NCBI GenBank assembly: GCA_965223465.1
Contig: OZ245025.1
Location: 248,001 to 312,000, forward strand
Direction: 5' to 3'
Length of the DNA: 64,000 nucleotides
Origin: JAAELZ01 sp965223465
GTDB lineage: Bacteria; Pseudomonadota; Gammaproteobacteria; Arenicellales; Poriferihabitantaceae
The notes beneath the pieces are model-generated. The model had not been told where the DNA came from, made no database searches, and saw only the letters and a program-made list of their open reading frames with translations. Both the position numbers and the translations under genes were made by a program. This document shows positions 17,781 to 25,975 of the stretch, in pieces (the stretch's first letter is position 1; each line of letters begins with the position of its first letter).

Positions 17781-18589
17781 CACGAATTATTTCCGGGTTG
17801 GTCATGGCCTTGTTTGCCATTTTAGCAATCTTATTTTTTCCTGCAGGTATATTTAATTTATTGGCATTGCTTATATTTATGGGTGGTCTGTGGGAATGGA
17901 ATCGATTGTGTAATGCGAGTTTTGGGTCGTTTGCGTTGGCTATCATGGCGATGCTGTTCATTTATGCTGCTTATACCGTAGGCTATTTGTCGATTACGCT
18001 GAGCTTGTTGTTATTGACCGCGGGAATATTGTACTGGGCATACAAAACTGTAACGTTACCGCGCATTCTCGAGCCAGCCCATCCATTGTGCGTGACTGAA
18101 GGAGTATTGGCACTGAGCCTCGCGTGGTTAGCGATTGTTTTGCTGCGCGATCTTTTCGGCGTGCATAGTTTAATGCTCGCCTTGCTTATGGTTTGGAGCG
18201 CGGATAGTTTTGCTTATTTCGGTGGAAAGTATTTGGGTCGCACCAAGCTCGCACCCAATATTAGCCCGGGAAAAACCCGAGAAGGGGTGATTAGTGGCGT
18301 ATTGATGGCCATGCTGGTGGCGGTTTGTTATGCCCATTTTTTGGTTTCTCCTTTAAGCTCTTTAACCCAAATGATCGTATTGCTGATGGTGACGGTGTTG
18401 GTTGCCTTGGTGTCGGTGGTGGGCGACTTGTCCGAGAGTAAGCTTAAGCGTGCTGCGGGGAAGAAGGACAGTGGAAATTTAATCCCAGGGCATGGTGGCA
18501 TACTTGATCGAATTGATGGTTTGATGGCAGGAACCGTGGTATATGCTTTTTATGCCGTGCTTACCCAAACCTTAACTCGAACAGCATGA
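17774..18589 (+). CDS. cdsA: Phosphatidate cytidylyltransferase (CDP-diglyceride synthase)
   Basis: 271 residues, an inner-membrane protein with about seven to eight hydrophobic segments. It makes CDP-diacylglycerol from phosphatidate and CTP, the precursor of all major phospholipids. The family signature is seen as VWSADSFAYFGGKYLGRTKLAPNISPGKTREG and, near the end, VSVVGDLSESKLKRAAGKKDSGNLIPGHGGILDRIDGL. The start is GTG at 17774, inside the end of uppS; the stop overlaps the ATG of dxr (ATGA). Confidence 0.96.
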   Translation: MLTRIISGLVMALFAILAILFFPAGIFNLLALLIFMGGLWEWNRLCNASFGSFALAIMAMLFIYAAYTVGYLSITLSLLLLTAGILYWAYKTVTLPRILEPAHPLCVTEGVLALSLAWLAIVLLRDLFGVHSLMLALLMVWSADSFAYFGGKYLGRTKLAPNISPGKTREGVISGVLMAMLVAVCYAHFLVSPLSSLTQMIVLLMVTVLVALVSVVGDLSESKLKRAAGKKDSGNLIPGHGGILDRIDGLMAGTVVYAFYAVLTQTLTRTA

Positions 18590-19758
18590 GAAAAATCGCG
18601 GTACTTGGATCTACCGGCTCCATTGGGCTCAATACACTGGATGTAATTCGCCAGCACCCGGATAAATTTGAAGTGTTTGCGCTGAGCGCTAATCGTAGTA
18701 TTGATGCAATATTTGCCCAATGCCTTGAGTTCAATCCTAAATATGTTGCGATGGCAGATCAGGCCAGCGCAGACAGTCTGGCAAAGAAGTTGGCGCATGC
18801 GGGTTCGAAGGTAAAAATCCTTGGGGGTGAGACCAGCATAGGAGAACTTGCGGGCCATGCCTCAGTGGATGTGGTGGTCGCGGGTATTGTGGGTGCGATT
18901 GGCTTATTCCCGACGCTCGAAGCGGTGCGCGCCGGGAAAATCGTGTTAATTGCCAACAAAGAGCCTTTGGTCATGTTAGGGGCAGAAATTATGGAAGAGG
19001 CGCGTCAGTATGATGCCACCATCCTGCCCGTAGATAGCGAGCATAACGCAATTTTTCAGTGTATGCCCGAAGGTGGCCGCCAGGGTATGCATCATTGCGG
19101 CATTGAAAAAATCTTGCTAACAGGGTCTGGCGGGCCTTTCAGAGAATTACCCAAATCAGAATTCAGTTCAATCACACCTGCCCAAGCCTGTGCCCATCCA
19201 AATTGGGATATGGGGCAAAAAATCTCGGTGGATTCTGCGACGATGATGAATAAAGGTCTGGAATTAATTGAAGCTTGTGCTTTATTTGATGTCTCGCCGG
19301 ATTTTGTGTCTATCGTGGTGCATCCACAAAGTATTATTCATTCCATGGTAGCCTACGTCGATGGGTCAATTCTCGCGCAAATGGGAGCACCGGATATGCG
19401 CACGCCGATTGCCCATGGTTTGGGTTGGCCCGCGCGTATCGAGTCGGGCACCGAACGGCTTGATTTGATCGATATTGCGCGTTTTGATTTCAAGTCACCT
19501 GATGAAGACAAATTTCCGGCTATTCGTTTGGCGAAGTTGGCTGCAGAAGCGGGTGGCACGTTACCCGCTATTCTAAATGCAGCGAATGAAGTTGCCGTCG
19601 ATGCGTTTTTGAATGAACGTATCCGTTTTGATCAAATTCCAGTTTTCATAGAAAAAGCGATGGATGCTGTTCCCCAGCAGGAGCAGCGCAGCATAGATTC
19701 GGTATTGCAAGCGGATAAGCAGGCGCGGGCTTACGTTACCAAACATTTGTCAACTTGA
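18586..19758 (+). CDS. dxr: 1-deoxy-D-xylulose 5-phosphate reductoisomerase
   Basis: 390 residues. Dxr makes 2-C-methylerythritol 4-phosphate with NADPH, the committed step of the non-mevalonate isoprenoid route, which feeds UppS and IspB. Visible are the NADPH motif GSTGSIGLNTLDV, IVLIANKEPLVMLG, the metal and substrate loop PVDSEHNAIFQCM, LLTGSGGPFRELP, and SVDSATMMNKGLELIEA. It ends the operon here: the genes usually next (rseP, bamA) are absent, and an acetoacetyl-CoA synthetase gene follows with its own promoter. Confidence 0.97.
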   Translation: MRKIAVLGSTGSIGLNTLDVIRQHPDKFEVFALSANRSIDAIFAQCLEFNPKYVAMADQASADSLAKKLAHAGSKVKILGGETSIGELAGHASVDVVVAGIVGAIGLFPTLEAVRAGKIVLIANKEPLVMLGAEIMEEARQYDATILPVDSEHNAIFQCMPEGGRQGMHHCGIEKILLTGSGGPFRELPKSEFSSITPAQACAHPNWDMGQKISVDSATMMNKGLELIEACALFDVSPDFVSIVVHPQSIIHSMVAYVDGSILAQMGAPDMRTPIAHGLGWPARIESGTERLDLIDIARFDFKSPDEDKFPAIRLAKLAAEAGGTLPAILNAANEVAVDAFLNERIRFDQIPVFIEKAMDAVPQQEQRSIDSVLQADKQARAYVTKHLST

Positions 19759-19784
19759 ATGGATTGTTCTTCCCCTGCTATGAT
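19755..19784 (+). promoter_or_regulatory. Probable promoter of acetoacetyl-CoA synthetase gene
   Basis: TTGAAT at 19755-19760 (four of six to the -35 consensus) and TATGAT at 19779-19784 (five of six to the -10) are 18 bases apart. The -35 overlaps the dxr stop codon. Transcription would begin near 19791, about 22 bases before the ATG. Confidence 0.5.
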
Positions 19785-19812
19785 TAAATGCAAAGCCCTC
19801 AGAATCTAAAGC

Positions 19813-21753
19813 ATGAGCCAATCTGACCCTGTCCTGTGGAAACCCGATCAAGCACGAATTGATAACGCTGAAGTAAGCCGATTTATGCGCTGGTTGGCGC
19901 AGCGTGACTTCAAATTTGATCGTTATCAGGCACTGTACGATTGGTCGATTATCGATAAGCAGGCGTTTTGGTCACATTATTGGGATTTTGCCGGTATTGT
20001 CGGGGACAAGGGTCGCGTTGTGCTTGAGCATGGTGAGGATATTGAGAACGCCATCTGGTTTCCGGAGGCCAGGTTAAACTACGCGCAGAATTTAATGCAG
20101 TATCATGCTGATGATACAGCGATTTATTTTAAGGCCGAAGACAAGCAAGCTTATTCAATGAGTTACGCTGAGTTACATCAGCAGGTTGCGGCCATCGCCG
20201 CTTGGCTAAAAGCCCAAGGCATTCAAAAAGGTGATCGCGTGGCGGCGTATATGGGCAACATCCCAGAAACCGTGGTCGCGATGTTGGCAGCAACGAGTTT
20301 GGGTGCGATTTGGACATCGACCTCACCCGACTTCGGGGCGCAGTCGGTGGTAGAGCGATTCGGTCAAACCGAACCTAAAGTGTTGTTTACCCAGGATGGT
20401 TACTATTACAATGGCAAACAGGTCGATATTCGTCAGAAAGTGACTGATATCACAACGGAAATAGATACCATTCAAGCGGTAGTGAATGTTTCGTTTTTAG
20501 GCCTAGATGTCTCTGAGAACTTTCTAGACTGGGGCCAGCTTGCCCAGATTGAACCCGATACGCCACTTAGTTTCACGCCCTGTGGGTTTAACGATCCATT
20601 ATTTATTTTGTATTCGTCGGGCACCACTGGGCAACCAAAGTGTATTACCCATAAAATCGGTGGGACTTTGCTCCAGCACCGCAAAGAACACCAGTTACAC
20701 TCGGATATAAAACCGCAAGATAAGGTATTTTATTTCACCACTTGTGGCTGGATGATGTGGAACTGGCTGGTGTCTGCACTGGCGTCTGGCGCGTGTCTGG
20801 TATTGTACGACGGCTCGCCGTTTCGCCCGGACGGAAATGTATTGTGGGATTACGCTGATGAGGTGGGAATGACCCTGTTTGGTACATCGGCTAAATATAT
20901 CGATGCGCTGAAAAAATTTGAATACCAACCGAAGGAAAATCACCAATTATCCAACTTACGCACGATCTGTTCGACCGGATCGGTGCTAGCACCAGAAAGT
21001 TTTGACTATGTGTACGAGGCGATCAAGCAAGATGTTTGCCTATCATCTATTTCTGGTGGAACAGATATTATTTCTTGCTTTGTGCTGGGGTGCCCGATAC
21101 TACCGGTGCGTCGCGGACAAAGCCAATGTCGTGGCTTAGGATTGGCGGTTGAGGTTTTTGATAACCATGGAAAATCGGTGGTCGATCAAAAAGGTGAGCT
21201 GGTGTGTACCCAGAGCTTTCCCTCACAACCTGCCTTTTTTTGGGGTGATCAAGACGGGCAAAAATACCACAATGCCTATTTTGCTGAATACGAAAATGTC
21301 TGGCATCATGGTGATTACGTCAAACTCAAGCCAGAGGGTGGCATGATTATCTATGGGCGTTCTGATGCAACCCTAAACCCGGGTGGCGTGAGAATTGGCA
21401 CGGCAGAAATATACCGTCATGTAGAACAACTTGAAGAAGTTGTTGAGAGTATTGTCGTTGGTCAGGATTGGGAAAATGATGTGCGCGTTGTGCTGTTTGT
21501 GGTATTACAGCAGGGTTTGGTGCTGGATGCGTCACTTAAGGCCAAAATTCGCCAAACCGTACGCGCGGGTTGTACACCACGACATGTTCCCGCTAAAGTG
21601 GTTCAAGTGGATGATATTCCGCGCACTAAATCAGGCAAAATAGTTGAGCTGGCGGTCAGAGAGGTGGTTCATGGGCGGCCAGTGAAGAATATTCATGCGC
21701 TCGCAAACCCAGAGGCGCTCGCGCTTTACAAAAATTTGCAAGTGCTTGCATAG
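19813..21753 (+). CDS. aacS: Acetoacetyl-CoA synthetase
   Basis: 646 residues of the ANL adenylate-forming superfamily. It activates acetoacetate to acetoacetyl-CoA with ATP, as used in ketone-body or poly-hydroxybutyrate metabolism. Visible: the N-terminal ACAS-type domain (DWSIIDKQAFWSHYWDFAGI), P-loop-like FILYSSGTTGQPKCITH, the long TCGWMMWNWLVSALASGACLVLYDGSP block specific to acetoacetyl- rather than acetyl-CoA synthetases, DATLNPGGVRIGTAEIYRHVE (hinge), and the C-terminal IPRTKSGKIVELAVREVV with the catalytic Lys. It is separated from dxr by 54 bases with a likely promoter. Confidence 0.92.
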   Translation: MSQSDPVLWKPDQARIDNAEVSRFMRWLAQRDFKFDRYQALYDWSIIDKQAFWSHYWDFAGIVGDKGRVVLEHGEDIENAIWFPEARLNYAQNLMQYHADDTAIYFKAEDKQAYSMSYAELHQQVAAIAAWLKAQGIQKGDRVAAYMGNIPETVVAMLAATSLGAIWTSTSPDFGAQSVVERFGQTEPKVLFTQDGYYYNGKQVDIRQKVTDITTEIDTIQAVVNVSFLGLDVSENFLDWGQLAQIEPDTPLSFTPCGFNDPLFILYSSGTTGQPKCITHKIGGTLLQHRKEHQLHSDIKPQDKVFYFTTCGWMMWNWLVSALASGACLVLYDGSPFRPDGNVLWDYADEVGMTLFGTSAKYIDALKKFEYQPKENHQLSNLRTICSTGSVLAPESFDYVYEAIKQDVCLSSISGGTDIISCFVLGCPILPVRRGQSQCRGLGLAVEVFDNHGKSVVDQKGELVCTQSFPSQPAFFWGDQDGQKYHNAYFAEYENVWHHGDYVKLKPEGGMIIYGRSDATLNPGGVRIGTAEIYRHVEQLEEVVESIVVGQDWENDVRVVLFVVLQQGLVLDASLKAKIRQTVRAGCTPRHVPAKVVQVDDIPRTKSGKIVELAVREVVHGRPVKNIHALANPEALALYKNLQVLA

Positions 21754-21773
21754 CCCTGCAAATATAAGCTGGC

Positions 21774-22259
21774 TTAGGTGAGCAGGCCCAGCATGGTTTG
21801 GGCATCACTCACTTCAAATTTTCCTGGCGCTTCGACGTTTAGCTGGGTGACTGTACCTTTATCCACGATCATGGCATATCGTTCGGAGCGTACCCCGAAA
21901 TGGCGTTCAGTCAAATCGAGCTCGAGGCCCAGCGCTTTGGTCAGTCTGGCGCTGCCATCGGCCAGCATTAAGATTTGGTCCCCAACATTTTGTGCTTTAC
22001 CCCAGGCATGCATCACAAACGCGTCGTTGACGGAAAGACAGGCAAGCGTATCCACACCAGCCGCTTTTAATTTATCGGCATATGCGACATAGCCGGGTAG
22101 ATGAGCAGCTGAGCAGGTGGGCGTGAACGCGCCGGGTAAGCCGAACACAAGGGCCTTTTTACCCTTAAATATTTCGTCAGTATTGATATCGGCCGGGCCA
22201 TCTGGTGTCATGTGAGCTACCGTAAGGCTGGGGATTTGTTCGCCTACTTTTATGGTCAT
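21774..22259 (-). CDS. Peroxiredoxin, Prx5 type
   Basis: 161 residues. It reduces hydrogen peroxide and alkyl hydroperoxides using the peroxidatic Cys49 in GAFTPTCSAAHLPGY; a second cysteine, Cys74, lies in LACLSVNDAFVMHAW, as in the Prx5 group. The GARSERYAMIVDKG-like segment (FGVRSERYAMIVDKGTVTQLNVE) is typical. It has no fused glutaredoxin domain, unlike some proteobacterial relatives, so it needs external thioredoxin or glutaredoxin. It converges on the acetoacetyl-CoA synthetase gene with a 20-base gap; 100 bases separate it from ispB. Confidence 0.92.
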   Translation of the reverse strand: MTIKVGEQIPSLTVAHMTPDGPADINTDEIFKGKKALVFGLPGAFTPTCSAAHLPGYVAYADKLKAAGVDTLACLSVNDAFVMHAWGKAQNVGDQILMLADGSARLTKALGLELDLTERHFGVRSERYAMIVDKGTVTQLNVEAPGKFEVSDAQTMLGLLT

Positions 22260-22359
22260 GGTTTTGTCTTTTGTAAGTCTTAATGCTTGTTTTGGTTTAT
22301 GAGGATTTTACAAGTTTCAGTTGATAACTGAGAACTAAGTGGACATTCGCTAGTAAGAA

Positions 22360-23376
22360 CTAAAAAGAACGCAACACGGAAAAATGGGCCAAATCGATAA
22401 GTGCTGACTTGTATGGTGTATTGGCTAAGGGTGCCAGCGCATCAATCGCTGCCTGAGATTGTGCCTGCGCAGCTTTTTGGGTGTAGGCCAGTGCACCGGT
22501 CTGATCAACGATTTGTAGTATTTGCTCCAGCTTTTCAACTTCACCTTTTTCTATCGCAAATTTGACTATTCTGGCTTGTTCAGCGGTACCTACGCGCATG
22601 GCCTCGATAAGCGGCAGCGTGGGTTTTCCTTCGGCTAGGTCATCACCCGTATTCTTACCCATTTGCTGGCTGTCGGATTGGTAGTCGAGAAGATCATCAA
22701 CCAATTGAAACGCATTACCGAGGTGCTTACCGTATAAGCCAAGTGCACTAACTAGGGTGTCATCTGCCGATGCCAAGATACCTCCCAATTGCGCTGCAGC
22801 TTCGAACAAGCGCGCGGTTTTTCTATAAATCGTGTCTAGATACACCGCTTCGCTTGTTTCGGCGACATGCGCATTGAGCAACTGCAAAACCTCGCCTTCG
22901 GCGATCGCATTGGTCGTCTCCGCCATCACATCCATTACTTGCATGCTGTTTACACGAACCATCATTTCAAAAGAACGTGAATATAGAAAATCGCCCACCA
23001 GCACACTTGCTTCGTTTCCCCAAACATCGTTTGCGGTCGGGTTGCCTCGGCGCAATGTTGATGCGTCTACGACATCATCATGTAGCAGGGTAGCAGTATG
23101 GATGAATTCGATCACTGCAGCCAGTGTCGTATGATGATCACCCTCATAGTTCAGCGTCTTAGCACTGAGTAGTAGAATTAAAGGGCGCAAGCGTTTGCCG
23201 CCAGCTTGAACAATATATTCGCCTAGCGTATTAATGAGCGCTATATCTGAATTTAGCTCGTCCCGTATAAGTTGGTTTACTGTTTTAATATCAGCCGCCA
23301 CCAATGCACTAGCAGAATCGAGCAATTGCTTTTGATCAATTTCCATCGATGTTGCTGTATCGGCGGGGATATTCAT
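22360..23376 (-). CDS. ispB: Octaprenyl diphosphate synthase (trans-polyprenyl synthase)
   Basis: 338 residues from the ATG at 23376. It makes the long isoprenoid side chain of ubiquinone. Both aspartate-rich motifs are present, HDDVVDAS and FQLVDDLLDY, as is GGKRLRPLILLL near the start. The frame stays open 12 codons further, to a TTG at 23412, but these residues are not conserved. TATAAT lies six bases before the chosen ATG and there is no Shine-Dalgarno sequence, so the message may be leaderless. The next ATG in frame (23346) would still keep all motifs. Confidence 0.92.
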   Translation of the reverse strand: MNIPADTATSMEIDQKQLLDSASALVAADIKTVNQLIRDELNSDIALINTLGEYIVQAGGKRLRPLILLLSAKTLNYEGDHHTTLAAVIEFIHTATLLHDDVVDASTLRRGNPTANDVWGNEASVLVGDFLYSRSFEMMVRVNSMQVMDVMAETTNAIAEGEVLQLLNAHVAETSEAVYLDTIYRKTARLFEAAAQLGGILASADDTLVSALGLYGKHLGNAFQLVDDLLDYQSDSQQMGKNTGDDLAEGKPTLPLIEAMRVGTAEQARIVKFAIEKGEVEKLEQILQIVDQTGALAYTQKAAQAQSQAAIDALAPLANTPYKSALIDLAHFSVLRSF

Positions 23377-23382
23377 CACAGG

Positions 23383-23412
23383 ATTATAAGAAATCCGTCG
23401 ACCAGGGGCCAA
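23383..23412 (-). promoter_or_regulatory. Probable ispB promoter placed for a leaderless mRNA
   Basis: On the minus strand, TTGGCC (23407-23412) and TATAAT (23383-23388) are 18 bases apart. The -10 ends six bases before the ATG (23374-23376), so the expected start of transcription is the A of the ATG. It lies in the short gap after the esterase gene, letting ispB be read apart from the pyruvate dehydrogenase operon. Confidence 0.5.
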
Positions 23413-23418
23413 TTAAAA

Positions 23419-24198
23419 TCAGTGTGTATGCAATAAAAACTGCTCACAGGCTTTTAAAAAAGCATGGGGTTGTTCAGCATGTAACCAGTGACCGGCTTGC
23501 TCTAATTGCTGTATTTGCGTTTGTGAGAATAGCTGCCGAATTTTAGTGAAATGCTCAGGGTGTACATAATCAGAATTTGCGCCATGGATGAAAAGCGTGG
23601 GCTTATCAAATGGTTTACTTAGGCGTTCGTCAAAGCTGGTAATTTTATCCATACTAGACAGCAATACGGGCAGGTTAGGTCGCCAATACCATTGTTTTCG
23701 GTCCGAGTGAAAGGCCAAATTATGCAGCAAGAAAGTGCGGATACCGACTTCCGGGATGGTGCGCTTTAGTAAGTCATCTGCCTGAGCTCGATTTTCAAGA
23801 GTATTCAAGTTGATGGCCAATAGCGCTTTGATCAGATCGTCATAGTCATGTGAATACGCGACGGGTGCAATATCAGCGACGATGAGTGCATCAAGTTTAT
23901 TGGGCTGATTAAGAGCAAGCTGCATCGCGACCTTACCCCCCATGCTATGTCCGAGTATATAACACTGTCGGTGATCCAAGCTGCCAATGAACTGTGCTAC
24001 ATCTGTGGCCATCGTTGGGTAGTCCATCGTATCTGACCAGGGAGACTGGCCATGATTACGTAGGTCAAGTGTGTATACGCTCAGCTTCTGCCCGAATCGT
24101 TTGGCCAGGGATTGCCAGTTAGCGGATGAACCTAATAAGCCGTGTAGGATGATCAGCGCTTGGTCCCCCGAGCCATGCCGACGAGAAAATAACGCCAC
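23419..24198 (-). CDS. ybfF: Alpha/beta-fold esterase, YbfF-like
   Basis: 259 residues. Features: oxyanion-hole region LIILHGLLGSSANWQSLAKRF, nucleophile elbow LGHSMGGKVAMQLAL (Ser), acid in FIHGANSDYVHPEH, and terminal catalytic His in EQAGHWLHAEQP. The opening HGLLGSxxNW and DLRNHGQSPWS strings match the YbfF esterase family of E. coli; natural substrates are uncertain. It begins two bases after the lpdA stop, so it is almost certainly cotranscribed with and coupled to the pyruvate dehydrogenase genes. Confidence 0.85.
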   Translation of the reverse strand: MALFSRRHGSGDQALIILHGLLGSSANWQSLAKRFGQKLSVYTLDLRNHGQSPWSDTMDYPTMATDVAQFIGSLDHRQCYILGHSMGGKVAMQLALNQPNKLDALIVADIAPVAYSHDYDDLIKALLAINLNTLENRAQADDLLKRTIPEVGIRTFLLHNLAFHSDRKQWYWRPNLPVLLSSMDKITSFDERLSKPFDKPTLFIHGANSDYVHPEHFTKIRQLFSQTQIQQLEQAGHWLHAEQPHAFLKACEQFLLHTH

Positions 24199-24200
24199 GT

Positions 24201-25964
24201 TCAGCTTTTCTTTTTACGTGGCATATAAAGATCTGTGATCGTACCGGCAAAGGCTTCGGCAGCAAAACCAATGGTCTCGGAAAGGGTTGGATGCGGGTGA
24301 ATGGTTAACCCGATATCTTCTGCATCCGCACCCATTTCTATGGCCAGTGCAGTCTCGGCGATTAAATCGCCCGCGTTGGGGCCCACTATGCCGCAACCAA
24401 TCAGGCGTTCACTGTCTTGATCAAATATTGCCTTGGTCATGCCTTCTTTTCGGTTTAGGCTTAGCGAACGACCACTCGCTGCCCACGGGAATTTGCCAAT
24501 TCCATAATTGAGTCCTTGTTGTTTGGCTTCGGTTTCGGTGAGGCCTACCCAGGCAACTTCAGGGTCGGTATAGGCTACGGATGGAATTACGCTGGCATCA
24601 AAACCGCTCTTCATTCCGGCGGCCACTTCTGCAGCTACCTTACCTTCATGCACGGCTTTATGGGCTAACATGGGTTGTCCAACCAGATCACCGATGGCAA
24701 AAATGTGAGGGACATTGGTGGTTTGTTGCTCATCCACTTCAATGAAGCCCCGCTCGGTTACCTGCACCCCCGCTTTGTCAGCATCAAGCAACGCCCCGTT
24801 AGGAGCGCGCCCAACGGCAACCAATACCTTGTCAAAAGTTTGAGATTCCGGTGCCTTTTTGCCCTCAAAACTGACTTTAAGGCCCGCTTCAAGTGCTTCT
24901 ATACCGGTTACCTTGGTACCAAGCCAAATATTTTCGTATTGTTTGGTGATTTTACGTTGCAATGGGCGGACTAAATCAGGATCGGCGCCAGGAATCAGGT
25001 TGTCCATCATTTCCACCACCGAGATTTTTGACCCGAGTGCATGGTAAACCGTTGCCATTTCGAGCCCGATAATACCTCCACCAATGATGAGCATCGATGC
25101 GGGCACATCTTGCATTGCCAATGCTCCGGTAGAATCGATTAGGCGCGGATCATCATCTGGAAACCCCGGAATACGTACGGGACGCGAACCAGCAGCGATA
25201 ATCGCGTGTTGAAAAGTCTTCGTTTGAGATTGTCCATCGTCCGTTTCGATGCGTAAGCTATGATTGTCGTTGAACTTGGCGTAGCCACTGATGATTTCTA
25301 CTTTGCGTTGTTTGGCCAATTGCGCAAGCCCGCCTGTTAAGCCTTTAACGATGCCATTTTTCCACTCCAGCAGCTTTTTGATATCGATGTTGGGTTGATT
25401 AAACGCCAGCCCAAAGTTTTCAGCGTCATGGGCTTCTTCAATAACCTTAGCGGCGTGTAGCAGTGCCTTGGAGGGAATACACCCGACGTTCAGGCAAACG
25501 CCACCGATGGTCGGGTAGCGTTCGACAAGAATGGTGTTCAAGCCCAAATCGGCTGCCCTAAAGGCGGCGGTGTAGCCCCCCGGACCAGATCCAATCACGA
25601 TCACATCTGCATCATAATCTGATTTTTGGGTGGTGTTATCTTGCGATGTTGATTCTGGTGCTTTACTTTCCGGTGGGGGCGCAGTAGTTTGTTGTTCTGT
25701 TTCGGGGGTAGGACCGGGCTGCGCTACACTATCCAGTTCCACAATCGCATCGCCTTCATTCACTTCCTGGCCCACCTTAACCAGAATTGCGGTGACAATA
25801 CCGCTATGGCTTGTGGGTACGTCCATGGTGGCCTTATCACTTTCCAGAGTGATCAGGGGTGCCTCGACTTCGACCTGATCTCCTACGGAAACCAGGATTT
25901 CAATCACCGGAACATTGTCGAAATCACCGAGCTCAGGGATAACAACGGTTTGTTTTTGGTTCAT
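24201..25964 (-). CDS. lpdA: Dihydrolipoyl dehydrogenase (E3) with N-terminal lipoyl domain
   Basis: 587 residues; a plain E3 is about 475. Residues 1-80 are a lipoyl domain with the lipoylated Lys44 in ESDKATMD, then a Pro/Thr-rich linker, then the E3 flavoprotein from about residue 117: FAD-binding GSGPGGYTAAFRAADLG, redox disulfide GGVCLNVGCIPSKAL, NAD-binding IIGGGIIGLEMATVYHALGS, and active-site HPHPTLSE near the end. It re-oxidises dihydrolipoyl groups of the pyruvate dehydrogenase complex. E3 with its own lipoyl domain is known from Neisseria and some other proteobacteria. Lies 11 bases after aceF. Confidence 0.96.
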   Translation of the reverse strand: MNQKQTVVIPELGDFDNVPVIEILVSVGDQVEVEAPLITLESDKATMDVPTSHSGIVTAILVKVGQEVNEGDAIVELDSVAQPGPTPETEQQTTAPPPESKAPESTSQDNTTQKSDYDADVIVIGSGPGGYTAAFRAADLGLNTILVERYPTIGGVCLNVGCIPSKALLHAAKVIEEAHDAENFGLAFNQPNIDIKKLLEWKNGIVKGLTGGLAQLAKQRKVEIISGYAKFNDNHSLRIETDDGQSQTKTFQHAIIAAGSRPVRIPGFPDDDPRLIDSTGALAMQDVPASMLIIGGGIIGLEMATVYHALGSKISVVEMMDNLIPGADPDLVRPLQRKITKQYENIWLGTKVTGIEALEAGLKVSFEGKKAPESQTFDKVLVAVGRAPNGALLDADKAGVQVTERGFIEVDEQQTTNVPHIFAIGDLVGQPMLAHKAVHEGKVAAEVAAGMKSGFDASVIPSVAYTDPEVAWVGLTETEAKQQGLNYGIGKFPWAASGRSLSLNRKEGMTKAIFDQDSERLIGCGIVGPNAGDLIAETALAIEMGADAEDIGLTIHPHPTLSETIGFAAEAFAGTITDLYMPRKKKS

Positions 25965-25975
25965 TATGGCAACCT

